Below, in pieces: positions 48,483 through 59,460 of a stretch of DNA of 64,000 bases; position 1 is the stretch's first letter; each line of letters begins with the position of its first letter. The notes under the pieces were generated by a model that saw only the letters and a program-made list of their open reading frames with translations, was not told the origin of the DNA and ran no database searches. The position numbers and the translations under genes are program-made. Location of the stretch: assembly GCF_963259705.1 (NCBI RefSeq), contig NC_081842.1, forward strand, positions 89,210,433 to 89,274,432, given 5' to 3'. The DNA comes from Myotis daubentonii. Its lineage: Eukaryota > Chordata > Mammalia > Chiroptera > Vespertilionidae.

Positions 48483-48695
48483 TTTTTTTTAATATATTTT
48501 GTTGATTTTTACAGAGAGGAAGGGAGAGAGATAGAGAGTTAGAAACATCTATGAGAAACATCGACCAGCTGCCTCCTGCACATCCCCTACTGGGGATGTG
48601 CCCGCAACCAAGGTACATGCCCTTGACCGAAATCGAACCTGGGACCTTTCAGTCTGCAGGCCAACGCTCCATCCACTGAGCCAAACCGGTTTGGC
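48483..48695 (-). mobile_element. Ves SINE, minus strand, well preserved
   Basis: T-rich tail, 'gatttttacagagaggaag', 'gaaacatcgaccagctgcc', 'cctactggggatgtg', then the reversed head 'ccactgagccaaaccggtt'. An exact 16-bp target duplication, gatatttgatacttta, flanks it (48,467-48,482; 48,696-48,711), suggesting a young insertion. Confidence 0.96.
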
Positions 48696-48711
48696 GATAT
48701 TTGATACTTTA

Positions 48712-49149
48712 AATGAACATATTCCTTCAAATACTGGTGTTTTTTTTTATTACTTAAAGGAAGCCACACGTTATTAAGTTTGAGAATTCAATGAAATATT
48801 TTTTTAATTGCCAATCAGCAAGAATAAGCAATAACAAATAAAGCTGGTTTCTCTAAAATGCCAATTTTAAAAATTGAGATTTAAATTCAAGACTCTTCTA
48901 TACCAAATTTATTTTCCCCTGCCCTGCACTGATTCTCTTTGGTATTAATATCTTCCTGGTATAAAACTTGGGCCCAAGTGTAGAAATATCACAGAAGATG
49001 AAAGGGAGGTTCACAGAAGACAGTGAGTACATGGTAATCAAGGTCAATGCTATTTGACTCTTGAAGGACACTCTACAATGTGCATCTTTAAAATCAATGA
49101 AGACAAATTAAAATGGTGAGTATAAATCTGTTCCTGGAATTCTGAAAAA
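48712..49149. other. Unrecognised non-coding DNA
   Basis: Nothing recognised. Confidence 0.5.
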
Positions 49150-49945
49150 AAATATATTTTTATTTTAAATAATTTCATTGTTTAATTTCAGTTGACATGC
49201 AATATTATATTAGTTTCAGGTGTACAACCCAGTGATTGGACATTTGTATAACTTAAGTGATCATCCCAATAAATCTAGTACCCATCTGACATAATAGATA
49301 GTTATTACAATATTATTGTCTGTATTCCTTATGTTGTACTTAAGATCCCTGTGACTATTCTGTAACTACCAGACTGTATTTTTTAATCCTTTCATCTTTT
49401 TACCCAGCCACACCTCTCCTCCCATCTGGCAACCATCAAAATATTCTCTGTATCTATGAGTCTGTTTCTGTTCTGCTTGCTATTTTATTTATTTATTTTT
49501 ATATTCCACATATAAGTAAAATCATATGGCATTTGTCTTCCTCTGTCTAACTTATTTCACTCAGCACAATACCTTCTATGCTGTTTCAGATAGCTGGATT
49601 TCATTACTATTTTTTTAAATATATTTTTATTGATTTCAGAGAGAAAGAGAAAGGGAGAGAGAGATAGAAACATCAAGGATGAGAGAGAATTTTTGATTGG
49701 CTGCCTTCTGCATGTCCCATACTGGAGACAGAGTCTGCAACCTGGGCATGTGTCATGACTGGGAATCAAACTGTGACCTCCTGGTTCATAGATTGATGCT
49801 CAACCACTGAGACACACCAGCTGGGCTGGATTTCATTATTCTTATGGCTGAGTTAGATTCCATTGAATACATGCAACACTTCTTTATTCATTCATCTATT
49901 GATAGACACTTAGGTTGCTTTCCATATCTTGGCTACTAGAAATAA
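49150..49945 (-). mobile_element. Ancient L1, 3' portion (interrupted)
   Basis: In reverse it gives the L1 3' UTR and ORF2 end: 'tattagtttcaggtgtacaa', 'attccacatataagtaaaat', 'cttaggttgctttccatatc'. It is broken by a SINE at 49,607-49,824 and by the Helitron array starting at 49,946. It continues in frame of sequence at 51,910 ('tgctgaaattaacgtatgg'), so the Helitrons entered an A/T dinucleotide in 'aataa|tgctga'. Confidence 0.85.
49607..49824 (-). mobile_element. Ves SINE inside the ancient L1
   Basis: T-rich tail, 'attgatttcagagagaaag', 'catcaaggatgagagagaat' and the reversed head ending 'tgagacacaccagctgg'. An exact 14-bp target duplication, gctggatttcatta (49,593-49,606; 49,825-49,838), matches L1 sequence on both sides. 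Confidence 0.95.
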
Positions 49946-50341
49946 CTAGAGGCCCGATGGATAAAATTCCTGCACTGGGGCGGGCCCTCAACCTGGCCTG
50001 CACCCTCTCAAAGTCTGGGACCCCTCAAGGGATGTCAGACATCCCTCTCGCAGTCTGAGACCCCTTGTTCCTTACTGACCGCCTGCTCACTGGTCCTTAC
50101 TGCTCAGCTCACTGCTCCTTAGTGCTGCCCTGGAGGTGGGAGAGGCTCCTGCCACCGCCCCTGCACTCGCCAGTCCTAAGCCCAGCTTCTGGCTGTGTGA
50201 TACTCTCCCTTTGGGAGCGCATTGACCACCAGGGGGCAGCTCCTGAATTGAACATCTGTCCCCTGGTGGTCAGTGTGTGTCAAAGTGACTGGTCGTTTCA
50301 CCATTTGGTCTATTTGCATAGTAGCCTTTAATTATATAAGA
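49946..50341 (-). mobile_element. HeliBat-type Helitron, first unit of a three-unit array
   Basis: On the minus strand it begins TCTTATATAATTAAAGGC with ATGCAAAT (plus 50,312-50,319 reversed) and ends GTGCAGGAATTTTATCCATCGGGCCTCTAG-like: a decayed hairpin, then CTAG, then T. Its 5' TC is in direct contact with the CTAG of the next element (50,342), so the two form a head-to-tail array without host bases between them. Confidence 0.93.
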
Positions 50342-51272
50342 CTAGAGGCCCGGTGCACAAAAATTTGTGCACTCGGGGAGGGAGGGGGGTTTCCGGGGGG
50401 GAGTGGGGGTCCCTCAGCTCGGCCTGTGCCCACTCGCAGTCTGGGACCCCTCGGGAGATAACGACCTGCTGGCTTAGGCCTGCTCCCGGGTGGCAGAGGG
50501 CAGGCCCAATCCCTAGGTGCAGCCCCTGGTCGGGCTCAGAGCAGGGCCGATTGGGGAGTTGGGGCGCTGCCCCCTGTCATGCACAGAGCAGGGAAGATCA
50601 GGAGGTTGCGATGCCACCCTCAGTCACGCTCAGGGTAGGGCTTAATGGGGGGTTGGGGCATCGCCCCCTGTCACACTCAAGGCAGGGTCGATGGGGAGGT
50701 TGCGGCGCCACCCCCTATCACACGCAGAGCAGGGCCAATCAGGGGGTTGGGGTGCTGCCCCCTGTCACGCTCAGAGCAGGGCCCGTCAGGGGGGTTGGGG
50801 CTCCGTACCCTGTCACGCACATAGCAGGGTCAATCAGGGGGTTGGGAAGCTCCCCCCTGTCACGCACAGAGCAGGGCCCATCAGGGGGTTGGGGAGCTCC
50901 CCCCTGTCACTCACAGAGCAGGACTGATCAGGAGGTTGAGGAGCTCCCCCCTGTCACTCACAGAGTAGGGCCAATAGGGGATTTGGGGCACCGCCCCCTG
51001 TCACACACAGTGCAGGGCCGATAATGGGGTTGGGGAGCTCACCCCTATCAGGCACAGAGCAGGGCTGATCAGGAGGTTGGGGCACCTTCCCCTGTCACGA
51101 ACAGAGCAGGGCGGATAGGGAGGTTGTGGCCCTGCCACCGTCACACACAGAGCCTCAGGGTGATCAGGGGGTTTGGGCGCTGCCCCCTGTCATGCTAATC
51201 CCAGTGCCGGGACGCCTCTCAGCTCCTCTGATCCCGGTGCTGGGAGGCATATTACCCTTTTACTATATAGGA
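50342..51272 (-). mobile_element. Compound Helitron copy A, right unit with 47-bp minisatellite
   Basis: Minus strand: starts TCCTATATAGTAAAAGGG, passes through a 47-bp repeat array (about 50,530-51,200) and ends with an intact hairpin GTGCACAAATTTTTGTGCAC then CGGGCCTCTAG. Its 5' start is fused directly to the truncated CTA end of the left unit at 51,273. The interior is strongly G-rich on the plus strand. The antisense frame is open for 223 codons (50,353-51,024 plus) only because the repeat lacks stops. Confidence 0.9.
50530..51200. repeat. 47-bp minisatellite (about 14 units), copy A
   Basis: The word gcaggg or gtaggg recurs at 50,541, 50,588, 50,635 and 50,682, exactly 47 bp apart, and continues with small changes. 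Units contain 'ggttggggagctcccccctg', including the palindrome GGGGAGCTCCCC in several. The same unit builds the array in copy B. Confidence 0.93.
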
Positions 51273-51909
51273 TAGAGGCCTGGTGCACAGGTTGGGGCCG
51301 GCTGGTTTGCCCTGAAGGGTGACCTGGATCAGGGTGGGGGTCCCCGCTAGGGTGCCTGGCCAGCCTGGATGAGGGGATGATGGCTGTTTGCAGCTGGTCA
51401 CACACCCTTCAGGGTGGGGGTCCCCACTGGGCTGCCTGGCCAGTCTGGGTGAGGGGCTGAGGGCTGTTTTCATGCTGGCGGGTTACTGAAGCTCCCAACT
51501 GCTCCTTTTTTTCTTTTCTTTTTTATTCTGGGCCAGCTTTAGCTCTGGCTCCAGCTCTATCTAACTTATACCTGAAAGCAGGTATCTGGTTTGTTTGGGT
51601 TCTATAATCGAAACACTGTATCAACTCCAGCTATGAGATCCTGGCTCACTGAAAGCAGGTTTCTGGGGTTTTGTTTAGCGTCTATATTTGTTACAAAGTT
51701 TCAAACTGCAGGCTCAGAGGCCGGCAAGGCAGGCGGGGAACGTTGGAGTCCTCCGTCACTGAAGCAAGCAAGCCTCATGTTAGCTTCAAGCTGTCTGGCT
51801 GCCGGCCGCTATCTTTGCTGGCAGTTAATTTGCATATCGCCCTGATTAGCCAATGGGAAGGGTAGCAGATGTAGGTCTAATTACCATGTTTCTCTTTTAT
51901 TAGATAGGA
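51273..51909 (-). mobile_element. Compound Helitron copy A, left unit
   Basis: Minus strand: starts TCCTATCTAATAAAAGAG after A, has CCCATTGGCTAATCAGG and ATGCAAAT (plus 51,828-51,835 reversed), a YY1-like AAGATAGCGGC (51,805-51,815 reversed, one change from consensus), GC-rich and then A-rich text, and ends TGTGCACCAGGCCTCTA without the final G or the left hairpin arm. It is closely similar to 59,461-60,097. Confidence 0.9.
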
Positions 51910-52191
51910 TGCTGAAATTAACGTATGGATGTATATGTCTTTCCAATATAGTGTTTTGAACTTTTTCAGAGAAATACCCAGAGGTGGAATTGCTGAGTTC
52001 TGCTTGCTATATGGCCTTTCTTTTAAGTTTATTTTTTTCTGGTATAAATATTGCTACCACAGAATTTTGTTTGTATTTTTATGAAATACTTTTTTCCATT
52101 CCTTTACTTTCACAATATATGTAAAGGTCTTGTTTTGTTATCCATTCAGCCTCCATTTGTCGTTTGATTTGAGTATTTAATCAACTTGCAT
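51910..52191 (-). mobile_element. Ancient L1, middle portion with internal deletion
   Basis: 51,910-52,017 continues the ORF2 C-terminal region ('gagaaatacccagaggtgg'). From about 52,030 the text ('tccattcagcctccatttg', 'tgatttgagtatttaatc') is the reversed ORF2 endonuclease start (coding for GLNAPIKR-like residues). The reverse-transcriptase region in between is absent, so this L1 lost about 3 kb or never had it. Confidence 0.7.
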
Positions 52192-54827
52192 GTATTGTTT
52201 AAATTATTACATATGTCTCTTTTTCCCTTATTGACTCCTCCCTGCCACCCCCACCTCCAGGATAAGCCCCCATTGCCCCAATGTCCATGTCCATTGGTTA
52301 TGCTAATATGCATGCATACAAGTCCTTTGGTTGATCTCTTACCCCCACTCCCAGCCCCATCCTCCCCTGCTTTCCCTTTGAGGTTGGATGGTCTGTTCAG
52401 TGTTTCTTTGTCTCTGGATCTATATTTCTTCACAGTTTATGTTGATCATTACATCCCACATATGAGTGAGATGTGATATTTATCATTCTCCGACCGGCTT
52501 ATTTTGCTTAGCATAATGCTCTCCAGGTCCATCCATGCTGTTGCAACTGGTAAAAGTTCCTTCTTTTTTATAGCAGGAACTTCTTTTCCATTGTGTAGGT
52601 GTACCACTTTTTTCAATCCACTCATCTGCTGATGGGCACTTAGGTTGTTTCCAAATCTTAGCTATTGTAAATTGTGCTGCTATGAACATAGAGGTGCATA
52701 TATCCTTTTTGGTTGGTGTTTCTGGTTCCTTCCAATATATTCCTAGAAGTGGGATCACTGGGTCAAATGGGAGTTCCATTTTTAACTTTTTGAGAAAACT
52801 CCATACTGTTTTCCACAGTGGCGGCACCAGTCTGCATTCCCACCAACAGTGCACAAGAGTTCCTTTTACTCCACTTCCTCACTAGCACTTGTTGTTTATT
52901 GATTTGTTGATGATAGCCATTCTGACAGGTGTGAGATGGTACCTCATTGTTGTTTTGATTTGCATCTCTCAGATGATTAGTGACTTTGAGCACATTCTCA
53001 TATGTCTGTTGGCCTTCTGTATGTCCTCTTTAGAAAAGTGTCTATTTAGGTCCTTCGCCAAGTTTTTGATTGGATTATTTATCTTCCTTTTGTTAAGTTG
53101 TATGAGTTCCCTGTAAATTTTGGAGATCAAACCTTTATCTGAGATAGCATTGGTAAATATGTTCTCCCATGCAGTGGGCTTTCTTGTTGTTTTGTTGATG
53201 ATTTCTTTAGCTGTGCAGAGCTTTTTATTTTGATGTAGTCTCATTTGTTTATTTTATTCTTAGTTTCCATTGCTCTAGGAGCTGTATCAGTAAAGGTATT
53301 GCTATGACATATATCTGATATTTTGTTGCCTAATGAGACTTCTAAGATTTTTATGGTTTCCCATCTTATATTTAAGTCCTTTATCCATTTTGAGTTTATT
53401 TTTGTGTATGGTGTAAGTTGGTGATCTAGTTTCATTTTTTTGCATGTATCTGACCAATTTTCCCAACACCATTTATTGAAGAGATTGTCTTGACGCCAAT
53501 GTATGCTCTTGCCTCCTTTGTCAAATATTAATTGAGCAAAATGGCTTGGGTTTATTTCTGGGTTCTCTTTTCTGTTCTATTGGTTTATATGTCTGTTTTT
53601 GTGCCAGTACCAGACAGTTTTGAGGACAGTGGCTTTGTAATATAGCTTGATATCTGGTATTGTGATTCCTCCAATTTTGTTCTTTTTTCTGAGGATTGCT
53701 GTGGCTATTTAGGGTATTTTTTCATTCCAGATGAATTTTTGGAGAGTTTGTTCTAGGTTTGTGAAATATTCTATTGATATTTTAGTAGGGATTGCATTGA
53801 ATCTATAAATTGCTTTGGGTAGTATGGTCATTTTAATGATATTGATTCTACCAATCCACGAACATGGTATGTTCTTTCATTTGTTTATGTCTTCCTTTAT
53901 CTCCTTTTTTTTTATATCCTGCATCTTTCTGAGTACAGGTCTTTTACCTCCTTAGTTAAGTTTATTCCTAGGTATATTACTTTTTGTTGTTGCAATGATA
54001 AATGGGTCTGATTTTTTAGTTTCTTTTTCAGTTAGTTCCTTATTGGTGTATAAAAAAGCCATAGATTTCTGGGTGTTGATTTTGTATCCTGCTACATTGC
54101 TGAATTCATTTATTAAGTCTATTAGTTTTTTGATAGAGCCTTTGCGGTTTTCTATGTATAATATCTTGTCATCTGAGGCTAATGACAGTTTTACTTCTTC
54201 TTTTCCAATTTGGATGCCTTTTATTTCTTCTTCTTTTCTGATTGCTATGGATAGCACTTCCAGTACTATGTTGAACAGGAGTGGTGGAAATTGGCATCCC
54301 TGTCTTGTTCCTGTTATTAGGGGAAATGGTTTTAGTTTTTGCCCATTGAGTATGATGTTGGCTGTAGGTTTGTCATATAAGGCTTTTAGTAGGTTGAGGT
54401 ATGATCCCTCTATTCCCACTTTGCTGAGAGTTTTTATCAATAAAGGGTGCTGGATTTTGTCAAATGCTTTTTCTGCATCAATTGATATGATTATGTGATT
54501 TTTGTCTCTCAATTTGTTTATGTGATGTATCACATTGATTAATTTGCAGTAAGTGTACCTCTTGTATCCCCCGAATAAATTCCTCTTGATCATGGTGTAT
54601 GATCTTTCTATTGTAATGCTGGGTCTAATTTGCTAGAATTTTTTTGAGGATTTTAGCATCTATTTTCCTCAGGGATATTGGCCTGTAGTTCTCTTTCTTT
54701 GTGGTGTCTGTACCTGGTTTTGAAATTAGGGTAATGCTAGCTTCATTGAAAGTGCTTGGAAGTGTGTTTTCTTCTTGAATTTTTTGGAATAATCTGAGGA
54801 GGATAGGTTTTATATCTCTAATCCTTT
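52192..54827 (-). mobile_element. 5'-truncated L1 inserted in the ancient L1
   Basis: In reverse it gives the 3' end AACAATACA-type tail, the 3' UTR ('acatatgtaataatt'), then ORF2 up to the RT N-terminal part near 54,827, where it stops. The ancient L1 resumes at once ('gaagtaattgttgatag'). A 2.6-kb 5' truncation is ordinary for target-primed reverse transcription. The target duplication is too decayed to call. Confidence 0.85.
52483..54820 (-). pseudogene. L1 ORF2 pseudogene (RT to C-terminus)
   Basis: The best frame, 53,952-54,593, carries the RT core: [41 protein letters not shown] and the active-site block [12 protein letters not shown], then [15 protein letters not shown]. The catalytic block is SDD with a following K for M. 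The C-terminal piece at 52,483-52,854 has HCWWECRL and [20 protein letters not shown]. Frames are separated by stops and shifts. Confidence 0.85.
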
Positions 54828-57150
54828 TGAATTTGAAGTAATTGTTGATAGATATGTATTTATTTCCACTTTAATATATTTTTCTCTTCTTAAAGAAGGT
54901 CCCTTAACATATTTTTTTAAATACTGGTTTAGTGGCAATGGACCTTCTAAGCTTTTTCCTTTTTGGGAAGCTCTTTATCTTCCTTTTGATTATACAAATG
55001 ATAGATTTGATGGGTAGAGTCATCTTGGCTGTAGATCCTTGCTTTTAATCATTTTGAATATTTCTTGCCACTCTTCTTTGTTCTACAAAGTTTCTTTTGA
55101 AAAATTGACTGACAATCTTATAGGAGCTCCCTTGAAGATAGCTGTTTATCTCTTGCTGCTTTTAAGATTCTCTCTTTGTCTTTAAACTTTGACATTTTAA
55201 TTATGATGGGTCTTGGTGTGGGCCTCTTTAGTTTATCTTTTTTGGGACTCTCTGCACTTTCTGGACTTGTATGTTTATTTCCTTCACCAGGTTAGAGAAA
55301 TTTTCTGTCATTATTTTTTCAGGCTGGTTTTCAATTTCTTGCTCTTCCTTTTCTCCTTCTGGATCATCACATAGAAATGTTTATACTCTTGAATTTGTCC
55401 CAGAGGCTCCTTACATTGTTTTCAGTTTTTTGGGTTCTTTTCTCTTTTTGTTGCTCTCACTGGATGTTTTTCCTTCCTTATAAACCAAATTGTTGATTTG
55501 ATTATCTGTGTCTTCTACTCTACTGTTGATTCCCTATAAATTGTTCTTCATTTCAATTTGTGAAGCCTTCATTTCTGACTGGTTCTTTTTTTTATGGTTT
55601 CTATATCCTTTTTCATGCTGTTGAAGTTCTCATTAAATTCCTTAAGTGTTCTAATAACCGTTGTTTTGAACTCTGTATCTGGCATTTTACTCGCCTCCAT
55701 TTCATTTAGTTCTTTTTCTGGGATTACTCTTCTTTCATCTGGGGCCCATTTCTTTGTCTCTCCATTTTGGCTGCTCCTCTGTATTTGTCTCTATGTATTA
55801 GGTAGAGAGGCTTTATCTCATAGACTTGGTAGAGTGGTATTGTTTAGTAGGTTTTCTGTAGGTCCCAGTGGCACAGCCACCCAAGCTGGATGATCCAGGT
55901 GTGGGATGTGTGTACTATTCTGTTAGAGCTGAGCCTTGATTGCTATTGGCACCTCAATGGGAGGAATTGACCCCCAGGCCTATTGGCTGTGAGGACCATC
56001 TGAAACTATAGGAGAGGAGCTTCTGTGCATGGATCAACACTACAGAGCAGAACTTGCTTCACTGTGGCCCTGGTGCTCAACCAGTCCTCCCCTTGAGTGT
56101 GTCACTTGTAGAGGTGGTAGGGTTGTAAAATGGCATGGTCTGAAGCTGTCCATTGCGTGCACATGCTCTGGGGCTTCCAGGGGGTGCAAAGTCTGCCACT
56201 GTCTGTGTTCTTCCAAGGGCCACCCAGCACAAACTAAAGAGCAATCTGCAGATGGCTGCTACTTGTGATGGGCTTGCAGGTACCCAGGAGAGGCCAAACC
56301 ATGGACAGCTGCTGCTAGTGCTGGGCCTGGGGCCACTTAGCAAGAGGTAAGGGGTACGCAGATATTAGATTATGCTTGTTTAAAAGATTTTAGGAAAGTC
56401 TAAAATGTGACACAAGAAAGGCCAGTTTTATGGAAAAGTCAATGGAAACTGCTTAGGTTGGCTCTCAAGTTGGGTGGGGCAGCGTCTCAGGGAATCACCA
56501 GGGCAAGGTGAACAGTGTGAGCCACATTGAAGGAGACTCAGATATGGTACCCGCCTGTCAGCTCTGTGTTGGTGGGTTCTAAGAAAAGGAACAATGACCT
56601 CTGCCATCATTTTTTTTTTTTTGTCTGACAGAAAGCTGCCCCTAGCTTTGTCTGATTCCAGACAATTCAGTTCCTCCCTTTATATCCTTAGTTTATTTCA
56701 AGTTACTGCCTACTGCTGGAGCTTAGAGGGAGTAAGTCTGAATGGGCTCTTTAAGCAGAACTGCCTGGGACTCCAATAGCCTTCCATCTCACTCAGCCAC
56801 AATCCTCACTAGTTTTTATAGCATGGACTTTTCTTCCTGCTCTGGAACCCTGCCTGGGCTGGCAGACCTGTTGTGGGTCTGGGACTCCTTGCTTTTCAGG
56901 TGGGACCTCTGTCTCTAAAATATCCTTCCTGATTTTAAACCTCCACACATGGCTATGAGACCAGTACCTTCCATGTTTCCACACCTTCAACCAATCTTGA
57001 TGTGGCTTCTTCTTTAAATCCCTTGTTGTAGGACTTCCATTAAGCTAGATTTTAGGTGGTTCTGAATGATGGTTATACTGCAGTTTATTATAATTTTCAT
57101 GTGGTTGTGGGAGTATTCAAGTATCACATTTACCATCTTGACTGAAAGGC
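54828..57150 (-). mobile_element. Ancient L1, 5' region and 5' UTR
   Basis: In reverse this is the 5' part of an old mammalian L1. Markers: 'aagaaggtcccttaacat', 'gagctcccttgaagatagc', 'tttccttcaccaggttag', 'tgttgattccctataaat', 'gagccttgattgctattgg', 'gatgtggcttcttctttaa' and 'atggttatactgcagttta', ending at 'catttaccatcttgactg' (57,127-57,144), which corresponds to the CAAGATGG start. No ORF1 frame is intact. Open frames here are fragmentary. Confidence 0.75.
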
Positions 57151-58524
57151 TCTTTTTTTTTTAACTCCTTTATCAACATAATGGAATTAATAATATATAT
57201 GTTAAAGATTAATTTTGAGGATTGGAAAAAAATATGCAAAGCATCTGACATTGTGTCAGACATATATATCTACTTTTCCATCTTCAGCATAGGAATCTGG
57301 ACTATTTACATAACTCCCTTTTTGCACATGCATTGCTCAATTATTAATTTTTTTTACAGAGGTCAATCCACTTCTGGTTTTACAGATAGCAAATGGTACA
57401 GTATGGCCTGCACGCCCACATTCCTGACACGTAGTGACTGCACCCTCTTTCTTCCATGGATGAGGACATCCCTGGGCACACTACAAAAATTTCAACTGGA
57501 ATCAATCCTCAATTGGCTCTCTAAACTCTACTTTAGTAACACACCCTGATTTCAAAGAAATGCTGACATGTGGAAGATTAGTATGAAGGTGAGAGGGAGG
57601 AAAGAAATCAAGCCAGTAAGCCCTAAACTTATGTATGTGTTGAATATTTTATGGGTAACTGCACATGGGATTGTTTTTTTTTTCTTAAGTATGTGTAACA
57701 TCTGGTTCTTTTTTTCACTGAAATCATGTGCAGTGCTTTTTTTTCTTCTTTAGAGCAGATTTTTCTATTGTTTCATAAATAATTTTGCTTTTGTACCAAA
57801 AGCATTTGTATTAATTCAATATGGTCCAATAAAAGTGTTCTGTGGAATGGATTTGACCATATTGTTTACTGATCCCTCCATTTATTGGCTTTATGCTCAC
57901 CATTAGCCAACTATCACATCAAGTTTTGGGGTATTTATCAGAAGTTATACAAAGGGAAATCCTACTATTTGATGCCCTTTCCCACCACCCAACACCCCTG
58001 GTATTTGGAAGGCAGGAAGCAGGAGGGGTGAAACAGAACTTAATCTCTCTTTGTTTTGCAAGGAAAAAACATATACTGTATATAAATGCTTCTGCTGCTG
58101 CTCTCCACTTAACAAAGCAACAGCATTGCTGTATCTGAGACTTAGCAGTAAATTAGCACACCGGCGGAAAAACTCAGTTCCAGCTCAGGGGTGCATTTTG
58201 CCACACAGTTGAACATGAAACGGGCCTGAAATCATTTTGAATATGTGGGGAAAAAATGGATTTAAAGTTCAATTTGTTAGTATTATAAACAGAAATATTT
58301 ATAATTTTTTCAATTTTATGATAACTATGATGTCTTTTTATACTGCCAGTCTTAATTTCCATTATGATGTGGGATGAAGACCTTACCCCATGCTCAATGA
58401 TCAAGGTAAAGGCACCCAAAATATGCCAGTCCTCTGTCTCTATCTACCTGTAGGCACTCTGAAAGGTGTTGGTCTTATGTGTCTACCTTTATACTAAATT
58501 TCTGTTCTGCTCCACTGTTAACTC
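57151..58524. other. Unrecognised non-coding DNA
   Basis: Several T runs; no gene or repeat family recognised. A 122-codon frame at 57,181-57,549 has no recognisable domain and lies beside L1 sequence. Confidence 0.45.
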
Positions 58525-58540
58525 AAAATGAGCATGCCTA

Positions 58541-58749
58541 GCCGAAGCCGGTTTGGCTCAGTGGATAGAGCATCAGCCTGTGGATTGAAAGGTCCCAGGT
58601 TCGATTCCGGTCAAGGGCATGTACCTGGGTTGTGGGCACATCCCCAGTGGGAGATGTGCAGGAGGCAGCTGATCGATGTTTCTCTCTCATCGATGCTTCT
58701 GACTATCTCCCTTCTTCTCTGTAAAAAAATCAATAAAATATATTAAAAA
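58541..58749 (+). mobile_element. Ves SINE, plus strand, well preserved
   Basis: Head 'agccggtttggctcagtgga' (A-box region), B box 'ggttcgattcc' near 58,598, 'gaggcagctgatcgatgttt', CT linker and 'aaaatcaataaaatatatt' tail. An exact 16-bp duplication, aaaatgagcatgccta, is at 58,525-58,540 and 58,750-58,765. The head still has near-consensus pol III promoter boxes. Confidence 0.97.
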
Positions 58750-58975
58750 AAAATGAGCATGCCTAAACTGAAATAATTGTTTATTCCCATGAAACCAGAA
58801 TTTTCTTCAACCTCTATTAATTCCAATAATGGAACCATCATTTCACTATTTCTGCTGCCACCACAGTTCATCTAATTTGCATCAAATCATGGCTTGACAA
58901 ATTCAATGGTCTCTTCATTGAAATGCTTTATCTTCTAAGTGGATCAGAAAACTGGTATATTGATTGCTAGATTTT

Positions 58976-59189
58976 TTAATATATATTTTATTGATTTTTT
59001 ACAGAGAGGAAGGGAGAGGGATAGAGAGATAGAAACATTGATGAGAGAGAAACATCGATCAGCTGCTTCCTGCAAACCCCCTACTGGGGATGTGACCGCA
59101 ACCAAGGTAATGTCCTTGACTGGAATTGAAGCTGGGACCCTTCACTCTGCAGGCCGATGCTCTATCCACTGAGCCAAACTGGTTAGGGC
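58976..59189 (-). mobile_element. Ves SINE, minus strand, well preserved
   Basis: 'tattgattttttacagaga', 'gagagaaacatcgatcagct', 'cctactggggatgtgaccgc' and the reversed head 'ccactgagccaaactggtta'. Target duplication tgattgctagatttt and tgattgatagatttt (58,961-58,975; 59,190-59,204), one mismatch. It lies only 210 bp from the plus-strand copy, giving an inverted SINE pair. Confidence 0.96.
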
Positions 59190-59460
59190 TGATTGATAGA
59201 TTTTAATACATATCACTGGCATATGTGTTTTAACATACAACTTGCTTTACTCAAGTATTTGCAATGATTGTTTGCCTCTTAATGGGTCACGTGTAAATTT
59301 TTAAGCCTGGCATGCATAGTCCTACACAATTCAGGCATAATTTATCTAATAGTGTGCTCCTTGTCATGTAAAGGATCTTTGTAGAGACTTCATGGTTGTG
59401 AAAGTAATTGCCACATTTGAACTGTGTAATATTCTAGTCCCTTTCAAATTTATTACACTA

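Noticed and set aside
50530..51200. CRISPR-like array
   Set aside because: Period 47 bp without constant repeat plus unique spacer; units diverge continuously, and this is a mammalian genome.
53995..54498. 167-codon plus-strand open frame
   Set aside because: It is the antisense shadow of the L1 reverse-transcriptase frame on the minus strand.
57181..57549. 122-codon plus-strand frame
   Set aside because: AT-rich, no domain, no splice or promoter context; length is within chance for this window.
58541..58620. tRNA gene
   Set aside because: The A and B boxes belong to the tRNA-derived head of a Ves SINE with body, tail and target duplication; no tRNA fold is completed.
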